A DNA stretch of 35,345 nt from contig JAEUII010000454.1 of the NCBI GenBank assembly GCA_016795145.1, forward strand, positions 1 through 35,345, read 5' to 3'. Below the pieces are notes generated by a model. The model ran no database searches. It saw nothing but the letters and a program-made list of their open reading frames with translations, and was not told where the DNA came from. This stretch comes from Planctomycetaceae bacterium (GTDB lineage Bacteria; Planctomycetota; Planctomycetia; Planctomycetales; Planctomycetaceae). The position numbers and the translations under genes are program-made. Positions 23,961 to 32,212 of the stretch are shown here, in pieces. The first letter of the stretch is position 1, and every line of letters begins with the position of its first letter.

Positions 23961-25163
23961 TTATGACTCAGAACATTCCGCCAGCAGGTCCGCTGCAGAC
24001 TGAAGCTCGTCGGCGATTCGCTCCGAAAGAGATCCGGCACCGGAGCTCTTCGTGCTGTCTGACGAGCCCGGCATCACCGGCCATGTGTATGTTTCCACCT
24101 CAAGATGGGGAGCATAATCCAGCAATGCCACAGCCTTGAGTGCAGCTTCGAGATCGAAGCGAGTCGTCCTGAGCGGGCCAAGTGCTGTTGCGTAAATCGG
24201 AACGTGGAAGTGAACTCGCCACGCTTCAGCTTTCAGAAACTCATCCGCGGGCTGGCGAGTCAGGTCCTCCAGCGAAAGGTCCAGACGAGACTTCGTGGTA
24301 CCATCGGCAAAGCGAGCAAACGTCTGATGAAGGTAGCGTGGCTCGGCGTAAGCCTTGAGTGCCTCAATGCCTTCCGGGTTCTCCGAAGGCCTGAGGATTT
24401 CGACTGCGTTGGTGATGTGAACTTTGTTGATTCGAATCCCTTCCTGCCTGAAGAGTCCAATCGACGCCGTCACATCTTCAAACTCAACCGCCTGGTGGCA
24501 CACGTCAAAACAAAGACCGATGTAGTTGCGTACGACGTCTTCGCAACCCAGTGCTTCGGCCTGAGCAAAGAGACCGCGGAAGACCGGGATGCTGTCGCGT
24601 CGAGTATTTGAGAGTTCGCAAAGTGGTTCAGGCTCAAGTCCCAGTCGAATCAGTCGTCCCGTTGTCTCATGCAGATGCTTCAAATAGCGAGCCATGCGAA
24701 TCAGGTTACTGAAACAGACGGCGCGAAAGTCCGGAGACTGCGGATTCATCCGACCGCCAAGAGGAACCGTAGAGAGGCTTCCTTCGCCGCCTTCTGGCAG
24801 CAGTTGTGCGAGGATCGTTGCGCATTCTTCGGTATAGGTCATTCGGCGAGCATCAGTCCAGTCAGGGAGGTACACCTGCTCCTTGACTCGATCGCTGTGA
24901 AAATCTCCAAACGGAAACGTATTCAGCGTGAAGCAACACAAGTCGTGCTGCCAAAGAGTCTGCGCCAGCAGTTCCAGCGACGCTCGATCAGAAATCAGCT
25001 CTTTTGTGACCGCGGCCGAAAGCCACAACCCAGCCGCGACCGGAAAATTCAGCCGCTGACGCGCTTCGGCGGCGTGTTCAGAAAGTCCGGAGACAACTTC
25101 AGCGACAGTCCGCGCGGGATGCACGTTGGTGCAGTAACTCAGTGGCAGTGAGGAAAGAGTCAT
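23961..25163 (-). CDS. eboE: EboE-like TIM-barrel protein
   Basis: This 400-residue protein resembles EboE, a member of the Ebo set linked to transport or trafficking of metabolites such as scytonemin precursors in cyanobacteria and found in several other phyla. Typical features are the opening LPLSYCTNVHPARTVAEV, the FTLNTFPFGDFHSDRVKEQVYLPDW block (about 77-101), STVPLGG, LGLEPEPLCEL (about 172-182), GLCFDVCHQAVEFED and KVHITNA. It has the xylose-isomerase-like TIM-barrel pattern, with acidic and histidine residues placed for metal binding. No eboA, B, C, D or F is visible within the window, so it stands alone. It lies between miaB (130 bases upstream, same strand) and the kinase-TIR gene (47 bases downstream). 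A five-base stem at 23941-23956 follows the stop but has no T-tract. Confidence 0.85.
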   Translation of the reverse strand: MTLSSLPLSYCTNVHPARTVAEVVSGLSEHAAEARQRLNFPVAAGLWLSAAVTKELISDRASLELLAQTLWQHDLCCFTLNTFPFGDFHSDRVKEQVYLPDWTDARRMTYTEECATILAQLLPEGGEGSLSTVPLGGRMNPQSPDFRAVCFSNLIRMARYLKHLHETTGRLIRLGLEPEPLCELSNTRRDSIPVFRGLFAQAEALGCEDVVRNYIGLCFDVCHQAVEFEDVTASIGLFRQEGIRINKVHITNAVEILRPSENPEGIEALKAYAEPRYLHQTFARFADGTTKSRLDLSLEDLTRQPADEFLKAEAWRVHFHVPIYATALGPLRTTRFDLEAALKAVALLDYAPHLEVETYTWPVMPGSSDSTKSSGAGSLSERIADELQSAADLLAECSES

Positions 25164-25293
25164 TGGAATCTTGCTGTTACTGTCGCGGAAGGTTCAAACT
25201 GGTTTGAGGCAAGCGAACAACGTGAGTGAGAACCTGGCAACGAATCGGCAGGCTCCACCAGGTCAACGACTTTTCAGCCCGTTCTGGCCCTTG

Positions 25294-26925
25294 CTAGCCG
25301 AGAATGGGAAGGAGCAAACCGGAACCGTGCTGGAACTCCTTAGTGACAATGGAACCAAGCAGAGTCGTGCTGGTGCAATCGTGAATTTCAATTTCCGCCA
25401 GTGATCCGATCAACCGCGGGTTACCGTCAAATACCACAATGCGGTCACACTCCGTTCGACCGGTCAACTGCAAGGCAAGCCGTGCGGCGTCTTCACTCGC
25501 ATGCTGCATCGCCTGCGGCTCGACGCTGTCGTCGTGATCATGGTCATGGCCATGGTCGTGGTGATGATGATCATGGTGATGCGAATCCTGAGCACCGGGA
25601 TTCACCAGGGGCAGCAACGACGTGCCATCCAGAGGCTGTCCTTCGCGTGCGGCTCGCTTTGTCGCAGACTTGCTTGGCCCTTCGACCAGAATCCTGACCC
25701 GTCGCCCAATGAACTCCGCGTTGTCTTCCTCCGCAATTCGGTTTTGCAGTTCCAGCATCTCGTTATTGCGCTGGCGTTTGACCTCTTCAGGAATATCGTC
25801 CGCGAAGAGTTCGTCCGCCTTTGTTCCAGTCCTCGCGCTGTACTTGAAGATGAAGCTGTTCTTGAAGCGGCATTCGCGAATCAGATCCATGCTCTTCTGG
25901 AACGACTCATCCGATTCGCCACAGAAGCCCACGATAAAGTCCGACGACACGGCACAGCCTGGAACGATCTCACGAATCCGCTGCATCATGTCGCGGTAAT
26001 CTTCGACCGTGTAGCCTCGCTTCATCCGCTTCAGAACTTCGTTGCAGCCTGACTGAGCAGGCACGTGAAGATACTTCATCACTTTTGGAAGATCGCGAAC
26101 CGCCTGCAGGAGGTCGTTCGTCATATCTTTCGGAAAGCTGGTAATGAAACGAATGCGTTCAATTCCATTGATGTCGTGCAATCTCATCAACAGATCGGAC
26201 AACCGAACAAGTCGCCCATCTTCCGTGTACTTGTAGCTGTTGACGGTCTGACCAAGCAGAGTAATCTCGCGAACGCCCTGATCTGCCAGGACCTTAGCTT
26301 CCTGAACGATATGGGCTGGTGGACGACTCTGTTCGGGACCACGCGTGGCGGGAACGACGCAATAAGTACAGAACTTGTCGCAGCCAATCATGATCCGGAC
26401 AAACGCCTGGAACGGAGTCGGTCGCATCTCCGGGTCGCGAAGAGGATCGTAGCTCTGGAAGCTGTCGGAGACTTCATCGCGTGAACCGTCACGACGTCCG
26501 AGACTGACAGCCTTCTGTTGAGTGCGTTGCTCGGCTTCGCGAGTCTCCCGGATCATCCGAGGAATCTCAGCCAGCTGTCCCGTCCCGACAACGATATCGA
26601 CAAACGGTGCCTTTTGAAAAATCAGGTCCTGATCTTTTTGAGCCATGCAGCCGATCACACCGATGACTCGCTGAGGTCGATTGCGTTTGCTGTACTTCAG
26701 ACGGCCAAGAGCACTGTAAATCTTGTGTTCCGCGTGTTCTCGCACACTGCACGTGTTGAACAGAATCGTATCGGCTTCTTTGGGATTGTCGGTCAGCTGA
26801 TAACCATCTCTGCGCAGGGCGGCGACCACCAGTTCGCTGTCCAGCATGTTCATCTGGCAGCCAACGGTTTCAATGTAGAGACGACCGTTATGGTCTGTCA
26901 CAGGCTTTGAGTCCGGATCCGACAT
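25294..26925 (-). CDS. miaB: tRNA-2-methylthio-N6-dimethylallyladenosine synthase with His-rich insert
   Basis: MiaB is a radical-SAM methylthiotransferase that adds a methylthio group to i6A37 of tRNAs. From the ATG at 26925 the protein has 543 residues; a GTG nine bases earlier is possible. The N-terminal UPF0004 domain has its three cluster cysteines at about 23, 59 and 93 (TVGCQMN, NTCSVREHAE, IGCMAQ). The radical-SAM motif CDKFCTYC (about 182-189) is intact and followed by the PATRGPEQSRP block. The C-terminal TRAM-like region is lengthened by an insert rich in His and Asp (about 445-470; eleven histidines within 20 residues) not part of ordinary MiaB, which is usually 440-480 residues. 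The insert sits in a loop, so the enzyme core should not be disturbed. The DNA there is a low-complexity tract. Confidence 0.95.
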   Translation of the reverse strand: MSDPDSKPVTDHNGRLYIETVGCQMNMLDSELVVAALRRDGYQLTDNPKEADTILFNTCSVREHAEHKIYSALGRLKYSKRNRPQRVIGVIGCMAQKDQDLIFQKAPFVDIVVGTGQLAEIPRMIRETREAEQRTQQKAVSLGRRDGSRDEVSDSFQSYDPLRDPEMRPTPFQAFVRIMIGCDKFCTYCVVPATRGPEQSRPPAHIVQEAKVLADQGVREITLLGQTVNSYKYTEDGRLVRLSDLLMRLHDINGIERIRFITSFPKDMTNDLLQAVRDLPKVMKYLHVPAQSGCNEVLKRMKRGYTVEDYRDMMQRIREIVPGCAVSSDFIVGFCGESDESFQKSMDLIRECRFKNSFIFKYSARTGTKADELFADDIPEEVKRQRNNEMLELQNRIAEEDNAEFIGRRVRILVEGPSKSATKRAAREGQPLDGTSLLPLVNPGAQDSHHHDHHHHDHGHDHDHDDSVEPQAMQHASEDAARLALQLTGRTECDRIVVFDGNPRLIGSLAEIEIHDCTSTTLLGSIVTKEFQHGSGLLLPILG

Positions 26926-26977
26926 GACACTCACAATACGCAGACGAAGTGTGCAAACAGGAACATCAATACCAAAA

Positions 26978-27012
26978 GGCAGACGTCACCCAGGGAGTGA
27001 CGTCTGCCAAAA
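26978..27012 (-). terminator. Intrinsic terminator of efp
   Basis: GGCAGACGTCAC (26978-26989) and GTGACGTCTGCC (26997-27008) form a perfect 12-base stem with a seven-base loop. On the minus strand the stem is followed by TTTTGG. It lies about 50 bases after the EF-P stop and before miaB, so it separates the two leftward genes. Confidence 0.8.
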
Positions 27013-27060
27013 CTTCCGAGCCAGCAGGCTCGACCTGGACCTGGAACAATTGGCCCTTGT

Positions 27061-27630
27061 CTATGACTGAACGCGTTCCATGTACTGACCTGATTCCGTG
27101 TCGATCTTGACGCGGTCACCTTCTTTAATGAAAGCAGGCACCTGGATTTCCGCACCGGTTTCGACGGTGGCTGGCTTTGTCACGTTGGTCGCGGTGTTGC
27201 CACGTGCCGCTGGTTCTGTATAGGTCACAAGCAGGATGACCTGCTGAGGCGGGCTCATGCTGATCAGCTGCCCGTTCCAGTACAGCAGGCCAACGGTCGC
27301 GCCTTCCAGAAGCCAGCGCATATCGTCCTGAACCGTCGCCGCTGGCAGGCTGTGCTGTTCGAAGGTCGTGTTATCCATGAACACGTAGTTGTCGCCGTCG
27401 CGGTAGGAGAACACACCGTCATTGCGATGAACGTCTGCGGTCTCGAGAGAATCGCCGCTTCGGTAAGTCTTCTGAAACAGAGAACCCTTCAGAAGGTTTC
27501 GCATCTTTGTGTGATACAGAGCCTGGCCTTTGCCGGGCTTGACGAAATTGCACTCCAGCATTTCATAAGGCTCATTGTCGATCTGAACCTTAACACCTTT
27601 TTTGAATTCACCGGCGGGAATCGTACCCAT
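27061..27630 (-). CDS. efp: Translation elongation factor P
   Basis: EF-P binds between the P and E sites and relieves ribosome stalling at polyproline runs. The start at 27630 gives 189 residues, the normal length, beginning MGTIPAGEFKKGVKVQIDNE; the frame continues upstream with no family similarity. The three-domain plan (KOW-like domain I, then two OB-type domains) is complete, ending in the usual DRVKIDTESGQYMERVQ. The modification-site lysine K34 (KPGKGQA) is present, as in lysyl- or hydroxylysine-type EF-P; no arginine- or rhamnose-type replacement is seen. The modifying enzymes (EpmA, EpmB) are not in the window. It is preceded by a 316-base region and followed by a strong terminator, so it is probably a single-gene unit. 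Confidence 0.97.
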   Translation of the reverse strand: MGTIPAGEFKKGVKVQIDNEPYEMLECNFVKPGKGQALYHTKMRNLLKGSLFQKTYRSGDSLETADVHRNDGVFSYRDGDNYVFMDNTTFEQHSLPAATVQDDMRWLLEGATVGLLYWNGQLISMSPPQQVILLVTYTEPAARGNTATNVTKPATVETGAEIQVPAFIKEGDRVKIDTESGQYMERVQS

Positions 27631-27946
27631 GGAACACGCTTCTGAGTTCTTGGAAGTGAAAGCTCGGCTGTGAAGTAGGCTTCTGGCATCCTGACCTGGA
27701 AACCCATCGTGGTTTCGCAATTCTGGACGCAATGACAGCCAGCGAGATGGCCGACGCCCGCTGTTCCTTACAGCTCCCAGGCAATCGGAGGGCGGAAAAA
27801 GTAGCAAAAAGCCCTGTTTGAGTGAATCCAGATGTTCTCCAGAACCCGTTTTTTCGCAATTGCGTGCATTGAGTACCCGGTTTTTCGGTTTCCGGAGACT
27901 GGCCAGCGCTGCCTGGGTTTGTGAACCCGGCTCATTCGTTAGCTGG
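27631..27946. other. Upstream region of efp with palindrome and direct repeats
   Basis: This 316-base stretch precedes efp and follows the phosphorylase stop. No gene is seen; the leftward open frame that crosses it is an unconserved extension of efp. It contains a ten-base palindrome CGCAATTGCG (27855-27864) and two related sequences, ACCCGTTTTTTCG (27844-27856) and ACCCGGTTTTTCGG (27875-27888), 31 bases apart. A weak stem, GGGTT with AACCC, lies near 27914-27927, just after the phosphorylase stop. Confidence 0.4.
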
Positions 27947-28855
27947 TTAGCGGCAAAGAGCCGGGAGCAAATTCTCCAGCCAAAGCGCGAATCGCTGTTC
28001 GATGGACGCTGCTGTGGCAGTCACTTCAGTGTGACACAGCGGCTGATCTGACAGCCCGGCCGCCACATTCGTAATGCAGGAAACGCCGAGAACATCAATC
28101 CCGCGAGCCGCTGCGAAGATGCTCTCCGGAACGGTGCTCATCCCCACTGCGTCGACACCCAGGCTCCGCATCATCCGAATCTCGGCGGGCGTTTCGTACA
28201 TCGGACCAGGCATCATCGCGTAGGTGCCCTGATGAATGTTCAGGGCCGACGGAACCTCGAGTGCGATCTTCACCAGCGCCTGCGACCAAACACCAGGGGC
28301 CACTGCCGGCATGCGGGGAACCATTGCGGTGGCTTGTGAAGCGTCCTGTACGGTTTGAGCCCAATCCACGAACCGGCAACCTGGATAACGAACGTGATCT
28401 GAGATCACCATGAGATCGCCGACCGAGAACCGTGGAGAGATCCCCCCTGCGGCGTTCGTCACAACAAGCCGGCGTATTCCCAGTCCATGAAGCAGAGCGA
28501 CTCCCGAAAGCAGGCGAGCCGTTGAGTGGCCTTCGTAGGCATGCAGACGACCAAGGAGAAAAGCCAGTCGTTGCTGCCCGAGCTTCCCCAGAATCAGTCG
28601 CCCTTTGTGTCCTTTGATTCCCGGGAGCACCATTTCGGGTATCTGATGGAATTCTACAACCCGAAGATCATCCAATGGCAATCGGTCGACGGCATCTCCC
28701 AGCCCTGACCCAAGGATCACTCCAGCGTGGATCTGATCTGACAAAGCCAGTCCTGCAATCGCTCTGACAGCCGCGGCCGCTGTTTCCCCAAATTCCACTG
28801 GGGCAAAATTTGTGACATCAGGATGCGACACAGAACCAACCTGAACGAGAAACAA
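27947..28855 (-). CDS. punA: Purine nucleoside phosphorylase, trimeric class
   Basis: This 302-residue enzyme would split inosine or guanosine with phosphate into base and ribose-1-phosphate, in purine salvage. It shows the trimeric PNP pattern: GVILGSGLGD (about 45-54), GHKGRLILG (phosphate-site region), RLHAYEGH (about 103-110), VTNAAGGISP (about 133-142), DHVRYPG, MMPGPMYETPAEIRM (about 213-227) with the purine-site glutamate, and VGMSTVPESIFAA. The frame opens with TTG at 28855; a GTG at 28831 gives a more usual length and could be the true start. It is the first gene of a leftward group that includes efp and miaB, but a long gap follows it. The divergent sugar-mutase gene lies 313 bases upstream. 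Confidence 0.93.
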   Translation of the reverse strand: MFLVQVGSVSHPDVTNFAPVEFGETAAAAVRAIAGLALSDQIHAGVILGSGLGDAVDRLPLDDLRVVEFHQIPEMVLPGIKGHKGRLILGKLGQQRLAFLLGRLHAYEGHSTARLLSGVALLHGLGIRRLVVTNAAGGISPRFSVGDLMVISDHVRYPGCRFVDWAQTVQDASQATAMVPRMPAVAPGVWSQALVKIALEVPSALNIHQGTYAMMPGPMYETPAEIRMMRSLGVDAVGMSTVPESIFAAARGIDVLGVSCITNVAAGLSDQPLCHTEVTATAASIEQRFALWLENLLPALCR

Positions 28856-29168
28856 TGACGACTTTGCAGGTGCTATACGGGCTGCCGAGGCAACACACGA
28901 ACTTCGCGACTGAATAGCTTCGAGGTCGGAATGTTATCGGCATTCTTGAATATTCCGGGAACTCCATTTTTGCCGTTGATTGTTTCGCAGAAATAGGACT
29001 CAGCGGCAAGGAATCGCCGGTGGCAATGTGACAACGACTCGATAAACTCCCCGCGTGTCCGGTGCCGCCTGTGTCACGTCGATTGCCGCACCGGAAACGT
29101 TCGCTGTCTCAGCGCCCCGTCGGTTACAGGCCCACCGCTGAAAAACAGAGTTCACTATCCGTTCTACA
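28856..29168. other. Divergent intergenic region
   Basis: This 313-base stretch separates the phosphorylase from the mutase and should hold both promoters. No clear sigma-70 consensus could be fixed by eye. A leftward short frame (29000-29194) reaches into it from the mutase start and has protein-like composition; it is treated as a finding rather than a gene. Confidence 0.35.
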
Positions 29169-31010
29169 ATGCTCACATCGGGATCTTCAAACATGTCGTT
29201 GGAACTGATTGCGATGATCGATAAGGCGGCGGCTGCTGGAAAGCTGACCGCAGATTCACCTTCAAACCTGAAGGCATGGTTGACTCGCGACTCACTGCAG
29301 GAATATCGGCCGAAGCTGGAAGCTCTCATTCGCTCTGAGAAGTGGCAGGAACTGGATGGCATGTTCTGGACGGCGATTCCGTTCGGTACTGGCGGTCGTC
29401 GCGGCCCAATGGGCGAAATGGGACCGGCCACCATCAACGATCGAACGATTGCTGAATCTGCACATGGGATGGCGGTCTATCTACGGTCCACGGGCGTGTC
29501 ATCCGGAGGCTCCGTGGTGATCGCCCACGATACTCGAAATCACTCCTCACGCTTCGCCCGCATCGCAGCCAGCACCTTTGCGGCCCACGGACTGAAGGTG
29601 TACCTGTTCGATTCTCACCGTGCGACTCCTGTCCTTTCGTATGCGGTTCGCAAGCTGAATTGCAACATCGGGGTCATGATCTCCGCATCACACAATCCCC
29701 CAGCGGACAACGGCTTCAAGGCCTACTGGAGCAACGGTGGCCAGGTGATTCCTCCCCATGACAAGGGGATCATTCGTGAAGTCGAGCGAGCCGAAGTGAT
29801 TCCGACAATGTCATTCGCCCGCGGCGTATCTCTCGGCGAAATTGAGATCATCGGTGAAGAGATTGACAACGCCTATGTTCAGGAAGTCGTACCACTGTCT
29901 GAGTCCAAATCACGGTCTGTCTCGGCGATCTTTACTCCGCTGCATGGCGTGGGTGAATCGTCGGTGTATGCGGTTATCGAGGCGGCAGGGTTCTCAAACG
30001 TCAGCCTCTTCAAGCTGCATCGTGCCCCCGACGGACAGTTTCCCCATGTTCCAAATCACTTGCCGAACCCGGAGAACCTTGAAGTCTTCGATCCCGTCAT
30101 CGAATGGACTCAGCGGACCAGCCATCCGGCTCAGCTGATCCTTGCGTCAGATCCTGATGCGGACAGACTTGGTGTGATGGCACGCGATCGAGACGGCAAG
30201 TTCCGTTCTCTTAGCGGCAATCAGGTCGGCGCACTCATTACGGATTTTCTGCTGCGACGCCGCAAGGAAACCGGACGGTTCTCGCCGAAGGACTACGTGG
30301 TTGAGACTCTGGTGACAACACCGCTGACGAAAGCGATCGCTGCCCATCACGGAGCGCGTTGCTTCTCCGAACTGCTTGTTGGATTCAAATACATCGCGCA
30401 GACGATGGAAGAACAGGGCACAGAACATTTCGTGTTCGGTACCGAGGAGTCGATTGGATTCCTGGCGGGAAGTTATTGCCGCGACAAAGATGCGTCCGTG
30501 TGTGCTCTGTACATTCTGGAACTGGCCGGAGAACTTCAGGAACAGGGAAAAACGCTGTTCGACCAGCTCGAGGCGCTGTACTCGGCCTGTGGTTATCACT
30601 GCGAAGGTCAGAAATCGATCTACTGCGAAGGGCCAACGGGCAAGGCAAAAATCGATGGCCTTATGAAGACTCTGCGTGAGAATCCGCCACAGTCGCTTGG
30701 CAGTATTCAGTTTGCGGAAGTGGTCGACTACGAAACTGGCAAGCGAATGGCACTGCCTTCAGGCCAGTCGCTGCCGCCTGTCCAGAAGCCAAAGGGCGAC
30801 CTCCTGATCTTCCACAGCAATCCCTCCGCTCCTGTGCGAATTCAGATTGCAGGCCGGCCTTCCGGAACAGAACCAAAGATCAAGTTCTATTTCTTCTGTC
30901 AGTCAGACGTGAAGAACGGCGATGTGGCGGCGGCGCGAGCTGCTGGCGATGCCGCGATGAAAGATGTTCAGAAGGCACTGAACGACTGGGCGAAGACTCA
31001 GCTTCAGTAG
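29169..31010 (+). CDS. Phosphoglucomutase/phosphomannomutase family phospho-sugar mutase
   Basis: This 613-residue alpha-D-phosphohexomutase interconverts the 1- and 6-phosphates of a hexose, feeding nucleotide-sugar or glycogen synthesis. All four signature loops are present: the phosphoserine loop ISASHNPPADNG (catalytic S174), the magnesium loop ASDPDADRLG (D328, D330, D332), the sugar-specificity loop FGTEESIG (about 427-434), and the phosphate-binding RPSGTEPKIKFYF near the C-terminus. The length and the GTGGRRGPMGEMG lead-in match the longer PGM-like group (Bacillus PgcA type), which usually acts on glucose. The start could be the ATG at 29169 or one at 29193 that has a GGGA stretch before it. 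The right-hand neighbours are not metabolic partners, but the UXS-like gene at 33880 also belongs to sugar-nucleotide metabolism. Confidence 0.95.
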   Translation: MLTSGSSNMSLELIAMIDKAAAAGKLTADSPSNLKAWLTRDSLQEYRPKLEALIRSEKWQELDGMFWTAIPFGTGGRRGPMGEMGPATINDRTIAESAHGMAVYLRSTGVSSGGSVVIAHDTRNHSSRFARIAASTFAAHGLKVYLFDSHRATPVLSYAVRKLNCNIGVMISASHNPPADNGFKAYWSNGGQVIPPHDKGIIREVERAEVIPTMSFARGVSLGEIEIIGEEIDNAYVQEVVPLSESKSRSVSAIFTPLHGVGESSVYAVIEAAGFSNVSLFKLHRAPDGQFPHVPNHLPNPENLEVFDPVIEWTQRTSHPAQLILASDPDADRLGVMARDRDGKFRSLSGNQVGALITDFLLRRRKETGRFSPKDYVVETLVTTPLTKAIAAHHGARCFSELLVGFKYIAQTMEEQGTEHFVFGTEESIGFLAGSYCRDKDASVCALYILELAGELQEQGKTLFDQLEALYSACGYHCEGQKSIYCEGPTGKAKIDGLMKTLRENPPQSLGSIQFAEVVDYETGKRMALPSGQSLPPVQKPKGDLLIFHSNPSAPVRIQIAGRPSGTEPKIKFYFFCQSDVKNGDVAAARAAGDAAMKDVQKALNDWAKTQLQ

Positions 31011-31077
31011 CGTTCGATGCTGGTTCAGGCGTGTTGGTGTCAACGTTGCCTTCATCGCTGCGCGGGCTGGTTCACCA

Positions 31078-32040
31078 ATGTCAGGTCTTTTCATGTCCGG
31101 TTCACTCAGCACTTCAATCCGAAAATCCGCAGGGCTCCTTGCGGTGCTGGTGTTGCTGGTGCTGGTATTCGGATTCTCACTGGATCGATTCCTGACGCTC
31201 GCAACGCTTCGAAGTGTGCTGAATCAGATTCCGGCGATCACGTTCGCGTCGGTTGGGATGACGTTTGTGCTGCTGACCGGAGGAATTGATCTCTCGGTTG
31301 GTTCAGTGCTCGCGCTCACTTCTGCAGCAGTTGGCGTGATGATGGGAACGTGGAAATGGCCTTTCATTGCGACGATTCCCGTCGCCATGATGATTGGTGC
31401 CGCATGCGGAAGTCTCAACGGCGCAGTCACGGTCGCTGCGAGGATTCCGTCATTCATTGTGACACTGGGAATGCTGCAGGTCGCTCGCGGCGTCGCATTG
31501 CTGTCGACTCAGTCCCGTCCCATCTTCATTGGCAAATCCGTAGAAGGCCTGGCCGCTCCATTGCCCGGGATTGGCATATCGATCGCATTCCTTCTGTCGA
31601 TTTCCTTCGTGATCCTCGGCCACCTGATCCTTCGGCAATCAGTCTTTGGCCGCTACTGCACCGCGCTGGGCAGTAATGAACAAGCGTTGAAGATGAGTGG
31701 CGTGGATGCTCGCTGGATTCGCCTGATCGTGTTTCTTCTGAGCGGCGTTTGTGCCAGCGTCGCGGGGCTGATCGAAACCTCAAGGCTCAGCACCGGCAGC
31801 CCAGGCGAAGCGAGGGGTTTTGAACTTCTGGCAATTGCATCGGCCGTCATCGGCGGGACGAGCCTGTCCGGCGGACGAGGGTCCGTGGTGAGCACTTTTT
31901 TTGGCGTGTTGATCATTACCGTTTTGCAGCAGGGACTGGCTCACGCCGGCGCTGGCGAAGGCACTAAATACGTCATCACAGGTGCGGTGACGGTGCTTGC
32001 TGTCTGCCTGGATTCCTGGCGTTCCCGGCAAAGCGCGTGA
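31078..32040 (+). CDS. RbsC-like ABC sugar transporter permease
   Basis: This 320-residue integral membrane protein is predicted to span the membrane eight to ten times. It matches the branched-chain/ribose-type permease family: FASVGMTFVLLTGGIDLSVGSVLAL (about 56-80) near the front, a SFIVTLGMLQVARGVALL block, and the cytoplasmic coupling segment with ALGSNEQALKMSGVD (about 196-210), which contacts the ATPase. The family imports ribose, xylose, autoinducer-2 or other monosaccharides with a periplasmic binding protein and an RbsA-type ATPase. Neither partner gene is next to it, so it must use components coded elsewhere. The start at 31078 is an ATG; a second in-frame ATG lies 15 bases on. It is 67 bases downstream of the mutase. 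Confidence 0.9.
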   Translation: MSGLFMSGSLSTSIRKSAGLLAVLVLLVLVFGFSLDRFLTLATLRSVLNQIPAITFASVGMTFVLLTGGIDLSVGSVLALTSAAVGVMMGTWKWPFIATIPVAMMIGAACGSLNGAVTVAARIPSFIVTLGMLQVARGVALLSTQSRPIFIGKSVEGLAAPLPGIGISIAFLLSISFVILGHLILRQSVFGRYCTALGSNEQALKMSGVDARWIRLIVFLLSGVCASVAGLIETSRLSTGSPGEARGFELLAIASAVIGGTSLSGGRGSVVSTFFGVLIITVLQQGLAHAGAGEGTKYVITGAVTVLAVCLDSWRSRQSA

Positions 32041-32212
32041 CTCTTGCTGTTTCGTGCGGGAAACCCATTTGAGGATACAGCGAGGGCAGTTACGATCCCG
32101 CTCTTCAGTGATTCCCAGGATTCCTGAGGCACGACAGCCGAACCTGAATTCGCCCGGCTGAGTCCCTTGCCATTCACAACACAAACTTGAACCTTCAGCA
32201 GAACTCGATCTC

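Noticed and set aside
25501..26052. Rightward frame with a very hydrophobic, Met/Val-rich start resembling a membrane helix
   Set aside because: The hydrophobic run is the antisense reading of the His/Asp codons of the MiaB insert; the rest is antisense to MiaB.
27631..27807. N-terminal extension of EF-P
   Set aside because: EF-P families begin at the MGTIPAGEF segment, giving 189 residues; the extra 59 residues have no counterpart.
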